A DNA stretch of 64,000 nt. Source: Maribacter sp. ACAM166. GTDB taxonomy: Bacteria > Bacteroidota > Bacteroidia > Flavobacteriales > Flavobacteriaceae. The position numbers and the translations under genes were made by a program. Under the pieces are notes generated by a model, which saw only the letters and a program-made list of their open reading frames with translations, did no database searches and was not told where the DNA came from. Positions within the stretch are counted from its first letter, which is position 1. Each line of letters opens with the position of its first letter. The DNA is taken from assembly GCF_005771495.1 (NCBI RefSeq), contig NZ_VAUW01000003.1:186001-250000 (forward strand). The letters are read 5' to 3'. Shown piece by piece: positions 51,791 to 61,813 of this stretch.

Positions 51791-53050
51791 ATGAAAATAA
51801 AACTGGACCGACGCAATGCAATCAAACTTTTTTACAAAGTAAGGAATCTGTTGTCTCGCATTCTCGACCCTAATTTCAATACATTCCAAAAATTTGAGTA
51901 CAAGGTTAACGCGACCGATGAGTTGAACGATTTAAAAAAGTTACGTTACGTTAAAAATCTTGAGCTTGCGGAATCTGGTTTTATCAATACGGTATTGAAA
52001 GACCAATTAACCCGTCTAAAGAACAAAGACCTTTTATTTCAAAAAGACCTGACTATTACCCCGATCGGGCGTATCACCGTATCGGAAAGTGGTACTACTG
52101 TGATGTCCTTATTATTGGGATATTGCGAATCGGAAAACAGAAATTACTTATCCGATAACAAAGTGAACAATTGCCCGGTTTGGCGCACCTTCGATGATTC
52201 ACAATACGAGAAACTCGTAAAACATATCTATCCTTCGCTTTCCGATAATCTCTTTATGAAACATCGTTATTTTGATAAGGACGTATCATATTTGGATATA
52301 GCCAACCAGAATAAATCGCTTCAATTTTTTAATGCCGCTTTAAAAGCTATGTATTCGCACAATAAGTTCCTTCAAAATGGCATTCAAAATATAGAACCGC
52401 CCACCGATATCGCCGAGCAACTATCCCATGGGTTGCCTATTCGCATTAAAAATGGCGAAAACGGACTTTTTGTGCCCACCACTCTCCGAAAGGATTATGT
52501 GATATTGGTACCCTACCTTGCCGTGAGCAATGACCAGAACCGTGTTCATTTCTCAGCAGAAGAGTTCCGTTCCCTACTTGGGGGAAAATCGATTTCCCCT
52601 TTTGCCGAAACTAAATTAGGTTTTTCCCTCGGCACCTTTAAAGACATACTTTATCTAAAAGCGAATACGAAAGGTGGTTATGATGGCACCCTCAAACAAT
52701 GGATTTCGTTAGATGATTTTTTGGAATCAAAAAGCGTTTCCAAACTTTTGAAGTATACGATTGTAAACGATATTATCAAGAAGAAGGACTTTTTTGTCGA
52801 GACAGACGAAATTCAAATTTCTGGCACCCAAACTAGAATAGCGCTTAAAAAGCACTACGGTTCCGGAAAGACCTTTTTCGCTTTGACCCAAAACGGACAA
52901 GTACCGGAACTTAAAGAATACAGGCCAATTGAATCTTTAAAAACCCATTACCCCGAATATTACGCACGTTACAGGGCATCTTGCGAATGTATAACTGCAT
53001 CGGAAACTATCCAGCCCAACGAACAAAAAACTTTTAAAACCTCAATTTGA
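51791..53050 (+). CDS. Conjugative-element protein, 419 residues, function unknown
   Basis: Starts MKIKLDRRNAIKLFYKVRNL. No signal or membrane segment and no motif I recognise. It is rich in Lys, Asn and aromatic residues, mixed alpha/beta. It is 13 nt after the M23 gene and 4 nt before the next gene, so it is part of the operon ending with the methylase-helicase. Confidence 0.6.
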   Translation: MKIKLDRRNAIKLFYKVRNLLSRILDPNFNTFQKFEYKVNATDELNDLKKLRYVKNLELAESGFINTVLKDQLTRLKNKDLLFQKDLTITPIGRITVSESGTTVMSLLLGYCESENRNYLSDNKVNNCPVWRTFDDSQYEKLVKHIYPSLSDNLFMKHRYFDKDVSYLDIANQNKSLQFFNAALKAMYSHNKFLQNGIQNIEPPTDIAEQLSHGLPIRIKNGENGLFVPTTLRKDYVILVPYLAVSNDQNRVHFSAEEFRSLLGGKSISPFAETKLGFSLGTFKDILYLKANTKGGYDGTLKQWISLDDFLESKSVSKLLKYTIVNDIIKKKDFFVETDEIQISGTQTRIALKKHYGSGKTFFALTQNGQVPELKEYRPIESLKTHYPEYYARYRASCECITASETIQPNEQKTFKTSI

Positions 53051-53054
53051 ACCT

Positions 53055-53372
53055 ATGCTATTTGAAATCAAAATTACCGACCCGATGGGACACATTATTC
53101 TGAACGATATCTTTTTCATGGATAGTATTACGGATTTAATGGACATATCTACCGATATGGTAATCCATGACCCCGAAAACACGGATGAAAAGACGTTTAG
53201 GCTCATCATCTTAACCGAAAAAGAGTGTCACATCGATTACTGCTTCGCTGAGTTGCGCACGGTAATGGTTTTCAAGAATATGCTTTACGACCGTCTTATC
53301 GAACTGAACAGTCCGCTAGCTAGTCGAGAAACTGATTTGAAATTAGCTTATAAATTAAAGGAATCTTTATAA
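53055..53372 (+). CDS. Small protein, 105 residues, function unknown
   Basis: Starts MLFEIKITDPMGHIILNDIF. Alternating strands then helices; acidic. It has two Cys (TEKECHIDYCFAEL). It is contiguous with neighbours (4 nt before, 10 nt after). No family recognised. Confidence 0.55.
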   Translation: MLFEIKITDPMGHIILNDIFFMDSITDLMDISTDMVIHDPENTDEKTFRLIILTEKECHIDYCFAELRTVMVFKNMLYDRLIELNSPLASRETDLKLAYKLKESL

Positions 53373-53382
53373 AATTAATACG

Positions 53383-53748
53383 ATGAAACAAGAAGAACTT
53401 TTACTTACCGATAGCACTATCGCTTTCAGAACCGAGCATCCCGAAACCATCAAGAACTGGGAACGTCAGCTCATCGGGGACGAGTGTACCGCAGACCTTC
53501 ATTTTTGCTATCACGCCTTGGAGGAATACCCCAACCTCATTGCGAATCTTGATGCTGTCGAATACCGGATGGATTTCGCCATCAACGCCCACATCCTTCA
53601 TGCCAAATTACAGGAACAATTTCTTGATGATGGACTTACCGGACCGATTGCCCTTGAACATGCCAATAGCGAGCTGTTGAATATTTATGGGGCCTTAAAT
53701 GAAAAAGAGCCCGTAGGACGGGCGGCCATTTTAAAATCCCTTCAATAG
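53383..53748 (+). CDS. Small protein, 121 residues, possibly DUF1896-like
   Basis: Starts MKQEELLLTDSTIAFRTEHP and is mainly helical (YRMDFAINAHILHAKLQEQF). The pattern of a short acidic helical protein directly before the big methylase-helicase is common on Bacteroidota conjugative elements; the DUF name is from memory. 6 nt before the next gene. Confidence 0.55.
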   Translation: MKQEELLLTDSTIAFRTEHPETIKNWERQLIGDECTADLHFCYHALEEYPNLIANLDAVEYRMDFAINAHILHAKLQEQFLDDGLTGPIALEHANSELLNIYGALNEKEPVGRAAILKSLQ

Positions 53749-53754
53749 TCCGCG

Positions 53755-56700
53755 ATGAAACACGAGATATTGGCGCAGATTTTTGAAGTGATTAAAGCTG
53801 CCAACCCTAAAAACTTTTATATCAATAATGGTGGTTTGGCAAAATTGGGGCAGTCATTGTTTTATCCTCCAAAAGGAAAAGAAAGCGAATCCATACAATT
53901 ATTGCAAACTATCGAGCGAGCCTTTCCAGAAACTTCCAAAGAAATTCTCGCTTCACTAAAACGGTACCATCTTACAAGCTACTATACCCCAAAAGCGTTA
54001 ATCGAGTATAAAATCAATCTGCTAAAAAAAAATGGTTTCGAACCAAAGACCATATTGGAACCTTCGGCAGGAAACGGGGCTTATGTTCAAGAATTAAAAA
54101 AAGCCTTTCCTAATGCCCGGATAACTGCTTTGGAGCCGGATATCCTGTCCTTTGAAATATTGAAGGCCAATAATGTCAAAAGCGATAATGTAACGGTACT
54201 CAATATCCCTTTCGAAGACTATTACTTAAATCATGCAAAACAAGGGATATTTGATTTGGTCATGACCAATATTCCCTTTGGGGACATTCCGATTACCAAA
54301 GCGTACCAACACGAATATCTGACCGAACGTACGCTTAAGAACGTTGGCAATTATTTCAATGTATACGCGCCTAAAATGGTTCGACAAGGTGGTATTACGG
54401 CCTTGATTACCTCCTCGGCCTTTGCCGAACGTAGTGGTTATAATGATTTCAGGAAACGAATTTTAATGGAAAACGACTTGCTTTTGGCCAATCGATTCAA
54501 TACAGACCTGTTCTTCGAAGAAGGGACAAAGGTAATATCCGATTTATTGGTCTATCGTAAGACGTCGAACAAAAGCGTTCTTTCTGAAACCGAAATGCAA
54601 TTTGTCCAAACCGATAGCATTGAAATAGATGGCCATAGTTTTGTTACCAACCAGTTCTTCAAAAAGAATAATGAACAGGTCAACGGCAGTCCAAAACTGG
54701 GCTTTTTCCATAACCGACCAAGTGTGGTCATTGAACCCGACGACATATCCCTTTCCGATTTTTTGGAACGGCAGTCCAATAGCTTTGACTTTGAACAAAT
54801 TGCTGCACCCCGAATTATCGAAAAAGTTCAGGAAACCGTGCTCAAAACAACAACACCCGAAACGGAAGAAGCTACAGCAGCCCCATCCTCTGAATTAGAG
54901 GTTGCTTCCATACCTGTACAATTACACGACGAAGATGCCAAACGATACACACGTTTATTTTTTGGCACCTACAATTTTGACAAAAAAGGAGCCGTGTTCT
55001 TTTTTATGGATCCTCATAGCACTAGAAAAGTGCCAACTAAAATTGCCGAATTGGTAACGGACTACGCCCATATGCGGAACGACCTTGTGCTTTTGAACCT
55101 GAATATCGAAAAAAGCGCACTCTTGGAAGAAGACATCGAACAACGTTTTCGAGATATCGATTACCAGTTGGATACTTTCCACTTTAAATGGGGCTCTTTA
55201 AAGCAACACCTTATTTTTCTCAAAGAGGACCATTATTTTGAACAAGTACGTCAACAGTTCGAGAAAAAGTTAGAAGGTAAAGGCTACGGTAAAAACCCAG
55301 AATTTAGGCTACAGCGATTTCAGAAATCGAAAGCTGTTCCGAATATCTCAAAGCGATTGCCAGTAACCGAGAAGCTACAACCTACGACGGTTACTGAAAA
55401 TCGATTTGAAAATCCCGAACAAATGGCGCAATACCAATTTGACCAAAATGGAAAAATCGATATCGGTACCATAGCACAAACATTTAAAATTCTCGAAAAA
55501 GAACTGTTGCTTGAAGGACTGGAAAAGAAATCCTTCTTCCTTGAACCCGATTCGAATTCTGAATCGGGCTACGTTGTTGTTCCCTATTTTGTCTTTTCTA
55601 GTGGATACATCGAAGACAAATTAGCTTATGTAAAAAACAATCCTTTGCCTTTCGGAATCGAGACGGATATAATGCAACGTGCTTTGGAAGGACATCTTCC
55701 AGCCAAATTGAATTTAAACGATATCGAGTTCAATTTTGAAAGTCACTTTATTCCCATTGCTGCGAAAGAGTCGTTTTTGAATGAACTTATCAATGAAAAA
55801 GTAAAAATCAACGTGGCCCAGTTCAGCGCCACCCTGACCCTTTTGTTTCCGAGGGAATATAACCAAGAAGCGCATGAACGTTTTAGTGTTGTGCTTCGCC
55901 ATGAGGTCAAAGCAGGCTATAAACGGATATTACAACACTTTGCGGAAAATAGATATCCCGTTATTTTTACTTCTTACAAGGACAGCTCGGGAACAACAAT
56001 TCGAAAGTTGGACAAGGACGCCACTTTAATGGCGCAGAATTTATATGAAGAACTACAACTACATTTCAAATCGTTTATTGATAGTAGAAGGGAGTTGAAA
56101 ACGATTATCGAAGATAATTATTATCAAGCGTTTTTAGCGGATGTCAACATTTCGGTGCCTAAAGGGTGGCTTACCTTTCCGGAAACCTTGGTGTATCCGC
56201 CATATCAACACCAAATCGATTCCACGCTTTTCGGCCTTGCCAATGGGAGTGCTTTGAACGACCACCAGGTGGGCAAGGGCAAGACCCTTTCCATGGCAAT
56301 GTTATCCTATAAATTGAAGCAGCATAAAAAAAGCACACGGACAATCCTGCTGACCTTAAAAAGCGTTGCCCCTCAAATCGAAGCTGAAATCAGGAATAAC
56401 TTTCCCGAATTGAACGTACTTCGATTAAGTTCCAAGAATATGGCGAAAAGCAAACGCCCTAACACCCTACGCACAATAAAGAACAACAAGGCTATTGACT
56501 TGATTATAGCGGAGCATGGCCATTTAAAACAAATACCCAAAGAACGAAATTTTGTATTGTCGACCCTTGAGGAAAAAATCGAAATGATCGAACAGGATCT
56601 GGAAACTGCAAAAGAATATGGAAATGACAAGGAATCCAAAAAGCTGATCAAGGGCATGATAAAGCGTAAGGAACATTTGGAGGACAAGTTGCAGGACATC

Positions 56701-58761
56701 TTGAAAAAAATGGACGAGCATAAAGAAGAAACAAGCACAACCTTTACGGAAATGGGTATCGAAGCTATACTAATAGACGAGGCCCACTATTTTAAGAACA
56801 TCGGTTTTACGACCCGCCACCAAAATGTATCGGGACTTAATAATCATTCGGATAGCCAAAGGAATCTTGACCTGGAAATCAGTATCAAATCCATACACGC
56901 TCGGATGGGCAACGATCAAAATATCTTTTTTTACAGCGGTACTCCCTTGAAAAATTCGGTCACGGAACTCTATGCCTACCAACGCTATCTGACCCCAGCC
57001 GCATTGAAGCGGAAGAACATTTTTAATTTTGATGCATGGGCCTCCATCTTTCTAAAACAAAGTGTCAGTATCGAGCCCAATATTTTTGGCGACCCCAGAA
57101 TGCACGCCCGGTTCAGGTACTACACCAATCTTCCTGAATTGAGCAAAATGTACAACTCTTTCACACATATCTGTAGGGATAAACATTTCAAGACCCATAA
57201 TTTGACTGCGGATAGGGAGTTTGTCATTCTAGAATCAACAGCTGCATACGAGAAACTGAAGCAGGCCTCTCTTGAATTTACCAAGAACCAAAACCAAAAT
57301 GCACTTTTCAAAGTACCTGTTTATGATCAGCAGCAAATGAAGTCCGCCCATATAACGGCCCTGAACATCAATAGGTCGCTCTTGATCGATCCTCTTGCCA
57401 AAGATAATATGGCCATAGAATTTACAGAACTCGACCAGTTCAAATTACAACGCCTTTGTCGCGATGTAGGGAATTTACATAAAAAAACATCGGAACATAA
57501 AGGCGTTTGTTTAGTATTCTCCGACTTGAACGTTTGGAAACCTGGCCAATACAATTCCTATAACACGGTTCGTGAAATCCTTTTAGAAGATTATGGTATC
57601 CCTGCCCACGAAATTGCCTTGGCTCAAGAAGAAAAAGCAAAGAACAAAACGGACCAAATGCAAGAAAAAATCCGAAACGGTTCCATACGTGTGGCATTGG
57701 GAAGCACTCAGGTTTTAGGTACGGGTACCAATATTCAAAAACGAATCGTGGGAATTTTTCATATGGATATTCCGTATTCTCCCGACGCTTTTGACCAACG
57801 TGCCGGAAGAGGTCTGCGTAAAGGAAACGAAGTGGCGCAGCTTTATGATAATACCGTTGTAGAACGATTTTACGGTATTAAGGACTCCACGGATATTTTT
57901 TCATATTCCCTTAACACACATAAAGAAAAATTTAGAGAGCAGATCAGGGAAGCCGACCCGAACAAACGAGTTTACGACGATCTGGTACCCGATGATAAAA
58001 GCCTCTCCTACGAACAGATGCAAGCGGCCCTGATAGGGGATATGGACCAGTTTCAATTGGTTAAACTCTCCGACGACCTTAAATTTCTTCAGTCCCAAAA
58101 AAGACTGCATGAACTCAACAAGGCCAATTCTTTCAAAGCATTGGAACGAATTGAAAAAGAGAATAAACATATCATTTCACAAGTTGTGGAACTGGAAAAA
58201 GCAGAAACTTTCATCAAAAAATTGAACCTGACTTTAGAGGAAATTGAGGCCGAAACTATGCCAATATTAAAAACCGGTTTGAGCCGTCTAATCGCAAACT
58301 CCCGTCTTGAGACGAACGAACTTGAGTCAATGGAGGCAAAAGAGTTTTTAAAATATCTCGGTCTTAGTATCGTTGAACGATCGAAACTGAACCTAAATTA
58401 TCAAAAGCATAAAAACATCGCCCACTTACCGACGCTTAATGCGAATCTGGTCTTTCAAGCGGAATTCGTGCCAGCAAATGAAAATTACCTCTACTCTTTT
58501 GAATTGGAGTTTAAGAAAATTCAAATTGTTGGTAGAAAACAGCAACGTTTCGACCCCGAAAAGGTAATCTTTCAACTCTTAAAATTATGTCAAAAGATAC
58601 CCCGGGAAATAAAGTCGAAAAAATTTGACTTGAACTATAACTTGCGTTCATTGGAAACCCACCGTAAGAAAACGGCCATTGGTTTTCCGAAAGAAAAAAT
58701 TGCCAAGATGCAGGTTTTGAAACAAGATATTAAAACGCTTAAAAGAAAAAGAGCGATTTGA
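53755..58761 (+). CDS. Giant N6-adenine methylase - SNF2-type helicase
   Basis: A 1668-residue protein. An N-terminal N6-adenine methyltransferase has motif I ILEPSAGNGAYVQEL (about 99-113) and the catalytic NIPFGD (an N-P-P-F variant, about 171-176). The helicase part has HQVGKGKTLSMAML (Walker A, about 835-848), ILIDEAHYFKN (about 1004-1014), FYSGTPLKNSVTEL and motif VI QRAGRGLRKGN (about 1347-1357). Similar proteins are on Bacteroidota conjugative elements and resemble phage P1 DarB-type antirestriction proteins. It may protect incoming DNA from restriction (inference). The C-terminus (1440-1668) is coiled-coil and Lys-rich. Confidence 0.88.
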   Translation: MKHEILAQIFEVIKAANPKNFYINNGGLAKLGQSLFYPPKGKESESIQLLQTIERAFPETSKEILASLKRYHLTSYYTPKALIEYKINLLKKNGFEPKTILEPSAGNGAYVQELKKAFPNARITALEPDILSFEILKANNVKSDNVTVLNIPFEDYYLNHAKQGIFDLVMTNIPFGDIPITKAYQHEYLTERTLKNVGNYFNVYAPKMVRQGGITALITSSAFAERSGYNDFRKRILMENDLLLANRFNTDLFFEEGTKVISDLLVYRKTSNKSVLSETEMQFVQTDSIEIDGHSFVTNQFFKKNNEQVNGSPKLGFFHNRPSVVIEPDDISLSDFLERQSNSFDFEQIAAPRIIEKVQETVLKTTTPETEEATAAPSSELEVASIPVQLHDEDAKRYTRLFFGTYNFDKKGAVFFFMDPHSTRKVPTKIAELVTDYAHMRNDLVLLNLNIEKSALLEEDIEQRFRDIDYQLDTFHFKWGSLKQHLIFLKEDHYFEQVRQQFEKKLEGKGYGKNPEFRLQRFQKSKAVPNISKRLPVTEKLQPTTVTENRFENPEQMAQYQFDQNGKIDIGTIAQTFKILEKELLLEGLEKKSFFLEPDSNSESGYVVVPYFVFSSGYIEDKLAYVKNNPLPFGIETDIMQRALEGHLPAKLNLNDIEFNFESHFIPIAAKESFLNELINEKVKINVAQFSATLTLLFPREYNQEAHERFSVVLRHEVKAGYKRILQHFAENRYPVIFTSYKDSSGTTIRKLDKDATLMAQNLYEELQLHFKSFIDSRRELKTIIEDNYYQAFLADVNISVPKGWLTFPETLVYPPYQHQIDSTLFGLANGSALNDHQVGKGKTLSMAMLSYKLKQHKKSTRTILLTLKSVAPQIEAEIRNNFPELNVLRLSSKNMAKSKRPNTLRTIKNNKAIDLIIAEHGHLKQIPKERNFVLSTLEEKIEMIEQDLETAKEYGNDKESKKLIKGMIKRKEHLEDKLQDILKKMDEHKEETSTTFTEMGIEAILIDEAHYFKNIGFTTRHQNVSGLNNHSDSQRNLDLEISIKSIHARMGNDQNIFFYSGTPLKNSVTELYAYQRYLTPAALKRKNIFNFDAWASIFLKQSVSIEPNIFGDPRMHARFRYYTNLPELSKMYNSFTHICRDKHFKTHNLTADREFVILESTAAYEKLKQASLEFTKNQNQNALFKVPVYDQQQMKSAHITALNINRSLLIDPLAKDNMAIEFTELDQFKLQRLCRDVGNLHKKTSEHKGVCLVFSDLNVWKPGQYNSYNTVREILLEDYGIPAHEIALAQEEKAKNKTDQMQEKIRNGSIRVALGSTQVLGTGTNIQKRIVGIFHMDIPYSPDAFDQRAGRGLRKGNEVAQLYDNTVVERFYGIKDSTDIFSYSLNTHKEKFREQIREADPNKRVYDDLVPDDKSLSYEQMQAALIGDMDQFQLVKLSDDLKFLQSQKRLHELNKANSFKALERIEKENKHIISQVVELEKAETFIKKLNLTLEEIEAETMPILKTGLSRLIANSRLETNELESMEAKEFLKYLGLSIVERSKLNLNYQKHKNIAHLPTLNANLVFQAEFVPANENYLYSFELEFKKIQIVGRKQQRFDPEKVIFQLLKLCQKIPREIKSKKFDLNYNLRSLETHRKKTAIGFPKEKIAKMQVLKQDIKTLKRKRAI

Positions 58762-58943
58762 TAAACATTGTATTATCGCATCAAAATTTCTAAAAAAATA
58801 AAAGAATTTGTCGTAATATTGAAATAACGTCAAGTTATGTAATAGAAATAGTGTTAAATTTTTAACAAAATAGTTCTCTATTACTACAATTTTGAGGGCT
58901 TTTCATAGTTGTACCTAAGTATTAATCTTAAAAACAGTACATT

Positions 58944-59096
58944 ATGAAAGCACAAAGAATTATTTTGGCAGTTGTATTTTTATTTGCATTAGCAATGACA
59001 TCTTGCACTAAAAGTAGTGTAGATGAAGATGGTTTGTATGAAACAGAAGCAGTTGACCTTACAAAAGTTCATAGACCAGGTTCAGGCGGGCAGTAA
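58944..59096 (+). CDS. Small lipoprotein, 50 residues
   Basis: MKAQRIILAVVFLFALAMTSC is a lipoprotein signal with lipobox Cys21. The mature peptide is short and acidic and ends VHRPGSGGQ. I recall similar short lipoproteins being frequent in Bacteroidota. It is below the size limit of many gene finders. The upstream 58762-58943 holds only AT-rich sequence with a palindrome GTTAAATTTTTAAC. Confidence 0.65.
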   Translation: MKAQRIILAVVFLFALAMTSCTKSSVDEDGLYETEAVDLTKVHRPGSGGQ

Positions 59097-59124
59097 TAAC
59101 TCGCTTAATGAACGGGTGTCAACA

Positions 59125-59550
59125 ATGGCATCCTTAATCATAGCCTTATCAGGATTAATTTTGTATTCTGATAAGGCTTTAGCATTTTTTGATATTGCCA
59201 TTATAATGCCAGATAAGTTTGCTGAAAAAGGAGTGAGTACTGAGATTTTTGTTTGGCTTGTAGCACAAACCTTATCACCATTACTTATAATAATAGGCTC
59301 AATACTTCGCCCTTACTTTTATGCCTACACTATTCCGATTTATTGTTATGTCTTACAGTTTTACTTCGTGTTAATTGATTACAGTCTGGTTGATGACGGG
59401 TATAGCTACGCCTATTCATTGGGAATAACCGCATTATTGGTATTGATAATGTATTTCGCGCGAACTGCTTCACAACGCAGCACTAAAATGATGATCGAAC
59501 AGTCGAAGGAAAAAATCAGAAAATCCAAAGTTGAACATGCGGCAGACTAA
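59125..59550 (+). CDS. Small integral membrane protein, function unknown
   Basis: A 141-residue protein with about four membrane helices (LIIALSGLILYSDKALAFF, SPLLIIIGSILRPYFYAY, YCYVLQFYFVLIDYSLV, YSLGITALLVLIMYFAR) and a basic tail. The frame stays open up to an ATG at 59023, but that would overlap the lipoprotein gene by 74 nt, so I prefer 59125; the start is uncertain. The next gene overlaps its end by 14 nt. Confidence 0.6.
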   Translation: MASLIIALSGLILYSDKALAFFDIAIIMPDKFAEKGVSTEIFVWLVAQTLSPLLIIIGSILRPYFYAYTIPIYCYVLQFYFVLIDYSLVDDGYSYAYSLGITALLVLIMYFARTASQRSTKMMIEQSKEKIRKSKVEHAAD

Positions 59551-59734
59551 GTTTACTAAAATAAGGCTGCTTTTGCAGGGCGCAAATGAACTTTTCGACG
59601 AAGGTAAAATCACTTCGGATGAATTTGCGGAATTGGTGTCTGGCGTAGAAAACGATTATAACAAAATTGTTAGAGAAATGGACATCGTGGACACTTCGGA
59701 AATTCTCTTAAACTACATCAACCAATCTAAATAG
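59537..59734 (+). CDS. Small protein, 65 residues, function unknown
   Basis: Starts MRQTKFTKIRLLLQGANELF and is helical, with LFDEGKITSDEFAELVSGVE resembling a short helix-hairpin (SHOCT-like, weak). It overlaps the membrane-protein gene by 14 nt, which suggests coupled translation and joint action. Confidence 0.55.
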   Translation: MRQTKFTKIRLLLQGANELFDEGKITSDEFAELVSGVENDYNKIVREMDIVDTSEILLNYINQSK

Positions 59735-59741
59735 GATGATG

Positions 59742-60149
59742 CTACTTCTTTGTAACTTTCGCAACCTTCTTTTTTGCAATTTCGATTGCTTCTTTTGTTT
59801 TTAGCTTATCAAGATTGTTTACCAAATCCGCTTGATAACCTTTAATGTCCGATATCTCTTTTTCAAACTGTCCTTTTACTTTACCGATAAGCAATTGAGC
59901 TAAATCCTCAATATGTGAATTTATAGGCTCCACCCCAAAAAAAACAAAATTCAAATCAAACCCTTTTGCATTACAAAAATCTATTATCAACCTATAGTCG
60001 ATAGAATCGCGTTTTTTCCATGTTGAAAGCGTAGTTGGCCGAACTTCAAGCAATTGTGCTAACTGTAAATCTCGCTTGATATTCGCTAAATCTTTCAAAC
60101 GGCTTATAATTAAAGTTGCATTTTGAGTATTTTTATTAGGAAAATTCAC
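59742..60149 (-). CDS. Phage CI-type repressor-like HTH protein
   Basis: A 135-residue protein. The HTH LQLAQLLEVRPTTLSTWKKR (about 33-52) and the following DYRLIIDFCNAKGFDLNFVF match the N-terminal domain of phage CI-like repressors. No peptidase domain is present. The C-terminal half is a coiled-coil. The operator is probably the palindrome around TATAAATTTATA just upstream (60164-60175), between it and the divergent gene. Confidence 0.8.
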   Translation of the reverse strand: MNFPNKNTQNATLIISRLKDLANIKRDLQLAQLLEVRPTTLSTWKKRDSIDYRLIIDFCNAKGFDLNFVFFGVEPINSHIEDLAQLLIGKVKGQFEKEISDIKGYQADLVNNLDKLKTKEAIEIAKKKVAKVTKK

Positions 60150-60196
60150 AATTTGAGTATAAATTTATATTCTAAAGATACTAATAATTGCTTAAA

Positions 60197-60514
60197 ATGA
60201 CGGAATTTATTGATAACAGCAAAAAAGTCTTGAAAGAGTTGAATACGTTTTCCTTTCAAGAAATACCAACCTTCGTTTTATATGGTTCCTATGCTGCAAT
60301 GGAACTATTTGCTGAATCACCTGAAATTTTAATGAAGTCAGATAACTTTGATTATCATATCATGAAACTGGCACTTCATGAGTTTGGAAAAGATTTCTTG
60401 GAAGAAATCGTTCCTATTCAAACTTACGTCGTTATTGATGAGAATATGTTTCGAAAATTACATTTGAATCTTTGTTCTAAAGCAGGGAAAATTATTCGTA
60501 TCCCAGTAAAATAA
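60197..60514 (+). CDS. Small protein divergent from the repressor, function unknown
   Basis: A 105-residue protein from the ATG at 60197, starting MTEFIDNSKKVLKELNTFSF. Mixed alpha/beta; no motif recognised. It is divergent from the CI-like repressor with 47 nt between start codons, so it is a probable repressor target. The following 60515-60732 is AT-rich without recognisable features. Confidence 0.55.
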   Translation: MTEFIDNSKKVLKELNTFSFQEIPTFVLYGSYAAMELFAESPEILMKSDNFDYHIMKLALHEFGKDFLEEIVPIQTYVVIDENMFRKLHLNLCSKAGKIIRIPVK

Positions 60515-60732
60515 TCTAAAAGTTATATTCAATTAAGAAAAACTTGATTCGCGTAAATTACTTGAATTTTATCTACTTTTAAAAATTCAAACTATATTCT
60601 CTTTCCAAATTTAACTGCAGAAGTGTTGAAATAAATCTATTTTTAAATTTAATGCCAACTCAAGTTAAATATCGATAACGTCGATGAAAAAAAGATTTTA
60701 GTTGCAATCTATAATTCTAGTAATTAATTAGG

Positions 60733-61512
60733 CTATTTGCCTGCTTCTCTAAATCTGTGCCGATATTCATTGAAGAAAAGTTTTATTTTATTTTGTGTTT
60801 CTTCTAATCTCCTTGGATTAAAATATCCACATGTATAGGGAGAATTTAATGACATGTCAAAAGCTAGACTAAATGAATTCTTTTCAGTAACGTTCACGCC
60901 TACAGTACATATTCCAACATATTTGGGTAAATCCGTTGCGAGTAATCTCTTCATTTGCTTAATTGAAGACCACCTGGAAAAATCATCCATTAGATGTTCT
61001 GGAGCCTCATGTATTAGTATATCATTTTCAGCTTCTTCCCCTCCGATTCCTCCAATATACTTGATTCTCTTTTTTTCATTTTCTTTTAATGGTTCCGTCA
61101 TACAAACATGCAAGAGTCCAACGAACGGAAACCCATCGTGAATTAAACCTAAAGTTTGTGATACTCCCAGCGAATTTGCATTTTTTGAGGGTTTCATTCT
61201 AGTAGGTCTAACAATTTTTACCTCAATTGCACAAGTTTTATTAAAGTGAATGACCTTTTTTGAGAAAGGAATTATTACAATGTCAAAATCCCCAGGTTTG
61301 CTACGGTTATCGAACCCTAATTCAGTTCTAAGAATATTTTCGGCCACAAAAAAGCCCTCATATTCCATATACGATTTCTTCAAATAAGGAGTGTCTAATA
61401 AGTTTTTAAACAAATTGTAATTTAATTTCCCCTCATTGTCAATTGATATCAATTTTGTCAGTTCTTTTTCGTCCAAATATTCATTAATAAAAGTGGGTAC
61501 AATATTTTTCAT
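60733..61512 (-). CDS. Predicted PD-(D/E)XK nuclease-fold protein
   Basis: A 259-residue protein. SKPGDFDIVIIPF (about 72-84) followed by KTCAIEVKIVRP (about 92-103) matches the PD-(D/E)XK active-site pattern (Asp, then E-x-K). The rest does not match a restriction enzyme family known to me. It is alone on the minus strand between the CI-like repressor region and the PRTRC operon. It may be a DNA-degrading defence protein or a cargo nuclease (inference). No methyltransferase partner is adjacent. Confidence 0.6.
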   Translation of the reverse strand: MKNIVPTFINEYLDEKELTKLISIDNEGKLNYNLFKNLLDTPYLKKSYMEYEGFFVAENILRTELGFDNRSKPGDFDIVIIPFSKKVIHFNKTCAIEVKIVRPTRMKPSKNANSLGVSQTLGLIHDGFPFVGLLHVCMTEPLKENEKKRIKYIGGIGGEEAENDILIHEAPEHLMDDFSRWSSIKQMKRLLATDLPKYVGICTVGVNVTEKNSFSLAFDMSLNSPYTCGYFNPRRLEETQNKIKLFFNEYRHRFREAGK

Positions 61513-61689
61513 TTAGAGCAATTTAAATGATGAATTGGCAACTCAAATTTACACTTCCATATTTAATGACTTCTCTCTAATAAAATATTTTAAATAATTT
61601 CATTTACAAAAGCCGTGTTTGTCATACTTACTAGTGTTTTCAACTGAATTATATGGCCTTTTAATGTCAACATATGGATAGCTGTTCCA

Positions 61690-61706
61690 ACGCCCCTTCG
61701 GGGCGT
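61690..61706. other. Short strong hairpin
   Basis: ACGCCCC pairs with GGGGCGT around TTC, followed by ATTTTG. It may isolate the PRTRC operon from upstream transcription. The rest of 61513-61813 holds only the palindrome at 61753-61773. Confidence 0.5.
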
Positions 61707-61752
61707 ATTTTGTGGTTAGGGAAGAAGAAGTCGATTCCTTTTTAAAACATTG

Positions 61753-61773
61753 ATATACTGTTTCTTAGTATAT
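61753..61773 (+). promoter_or_regulatory. Palindrome in the leader of the PRTRC operon
   Basis: ATATACT (61753-61759) pairs with AGTATAT (61767-61773), 41 nt before the first start codon. A possible operator. Confidence 0.4.
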
Positions 61774-61813
61774 GATATGGGTATCTTGTAGTGGTAATAC
61801 AAAAGCTATCACT

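Noticed and set aside
59023-59124. Upstream start codons of the membrane-protein gene
   Set aside because: They would overlap the small lipoprotein gene in another frame; the lipoprotein has a clear signal peptide and lipobox.
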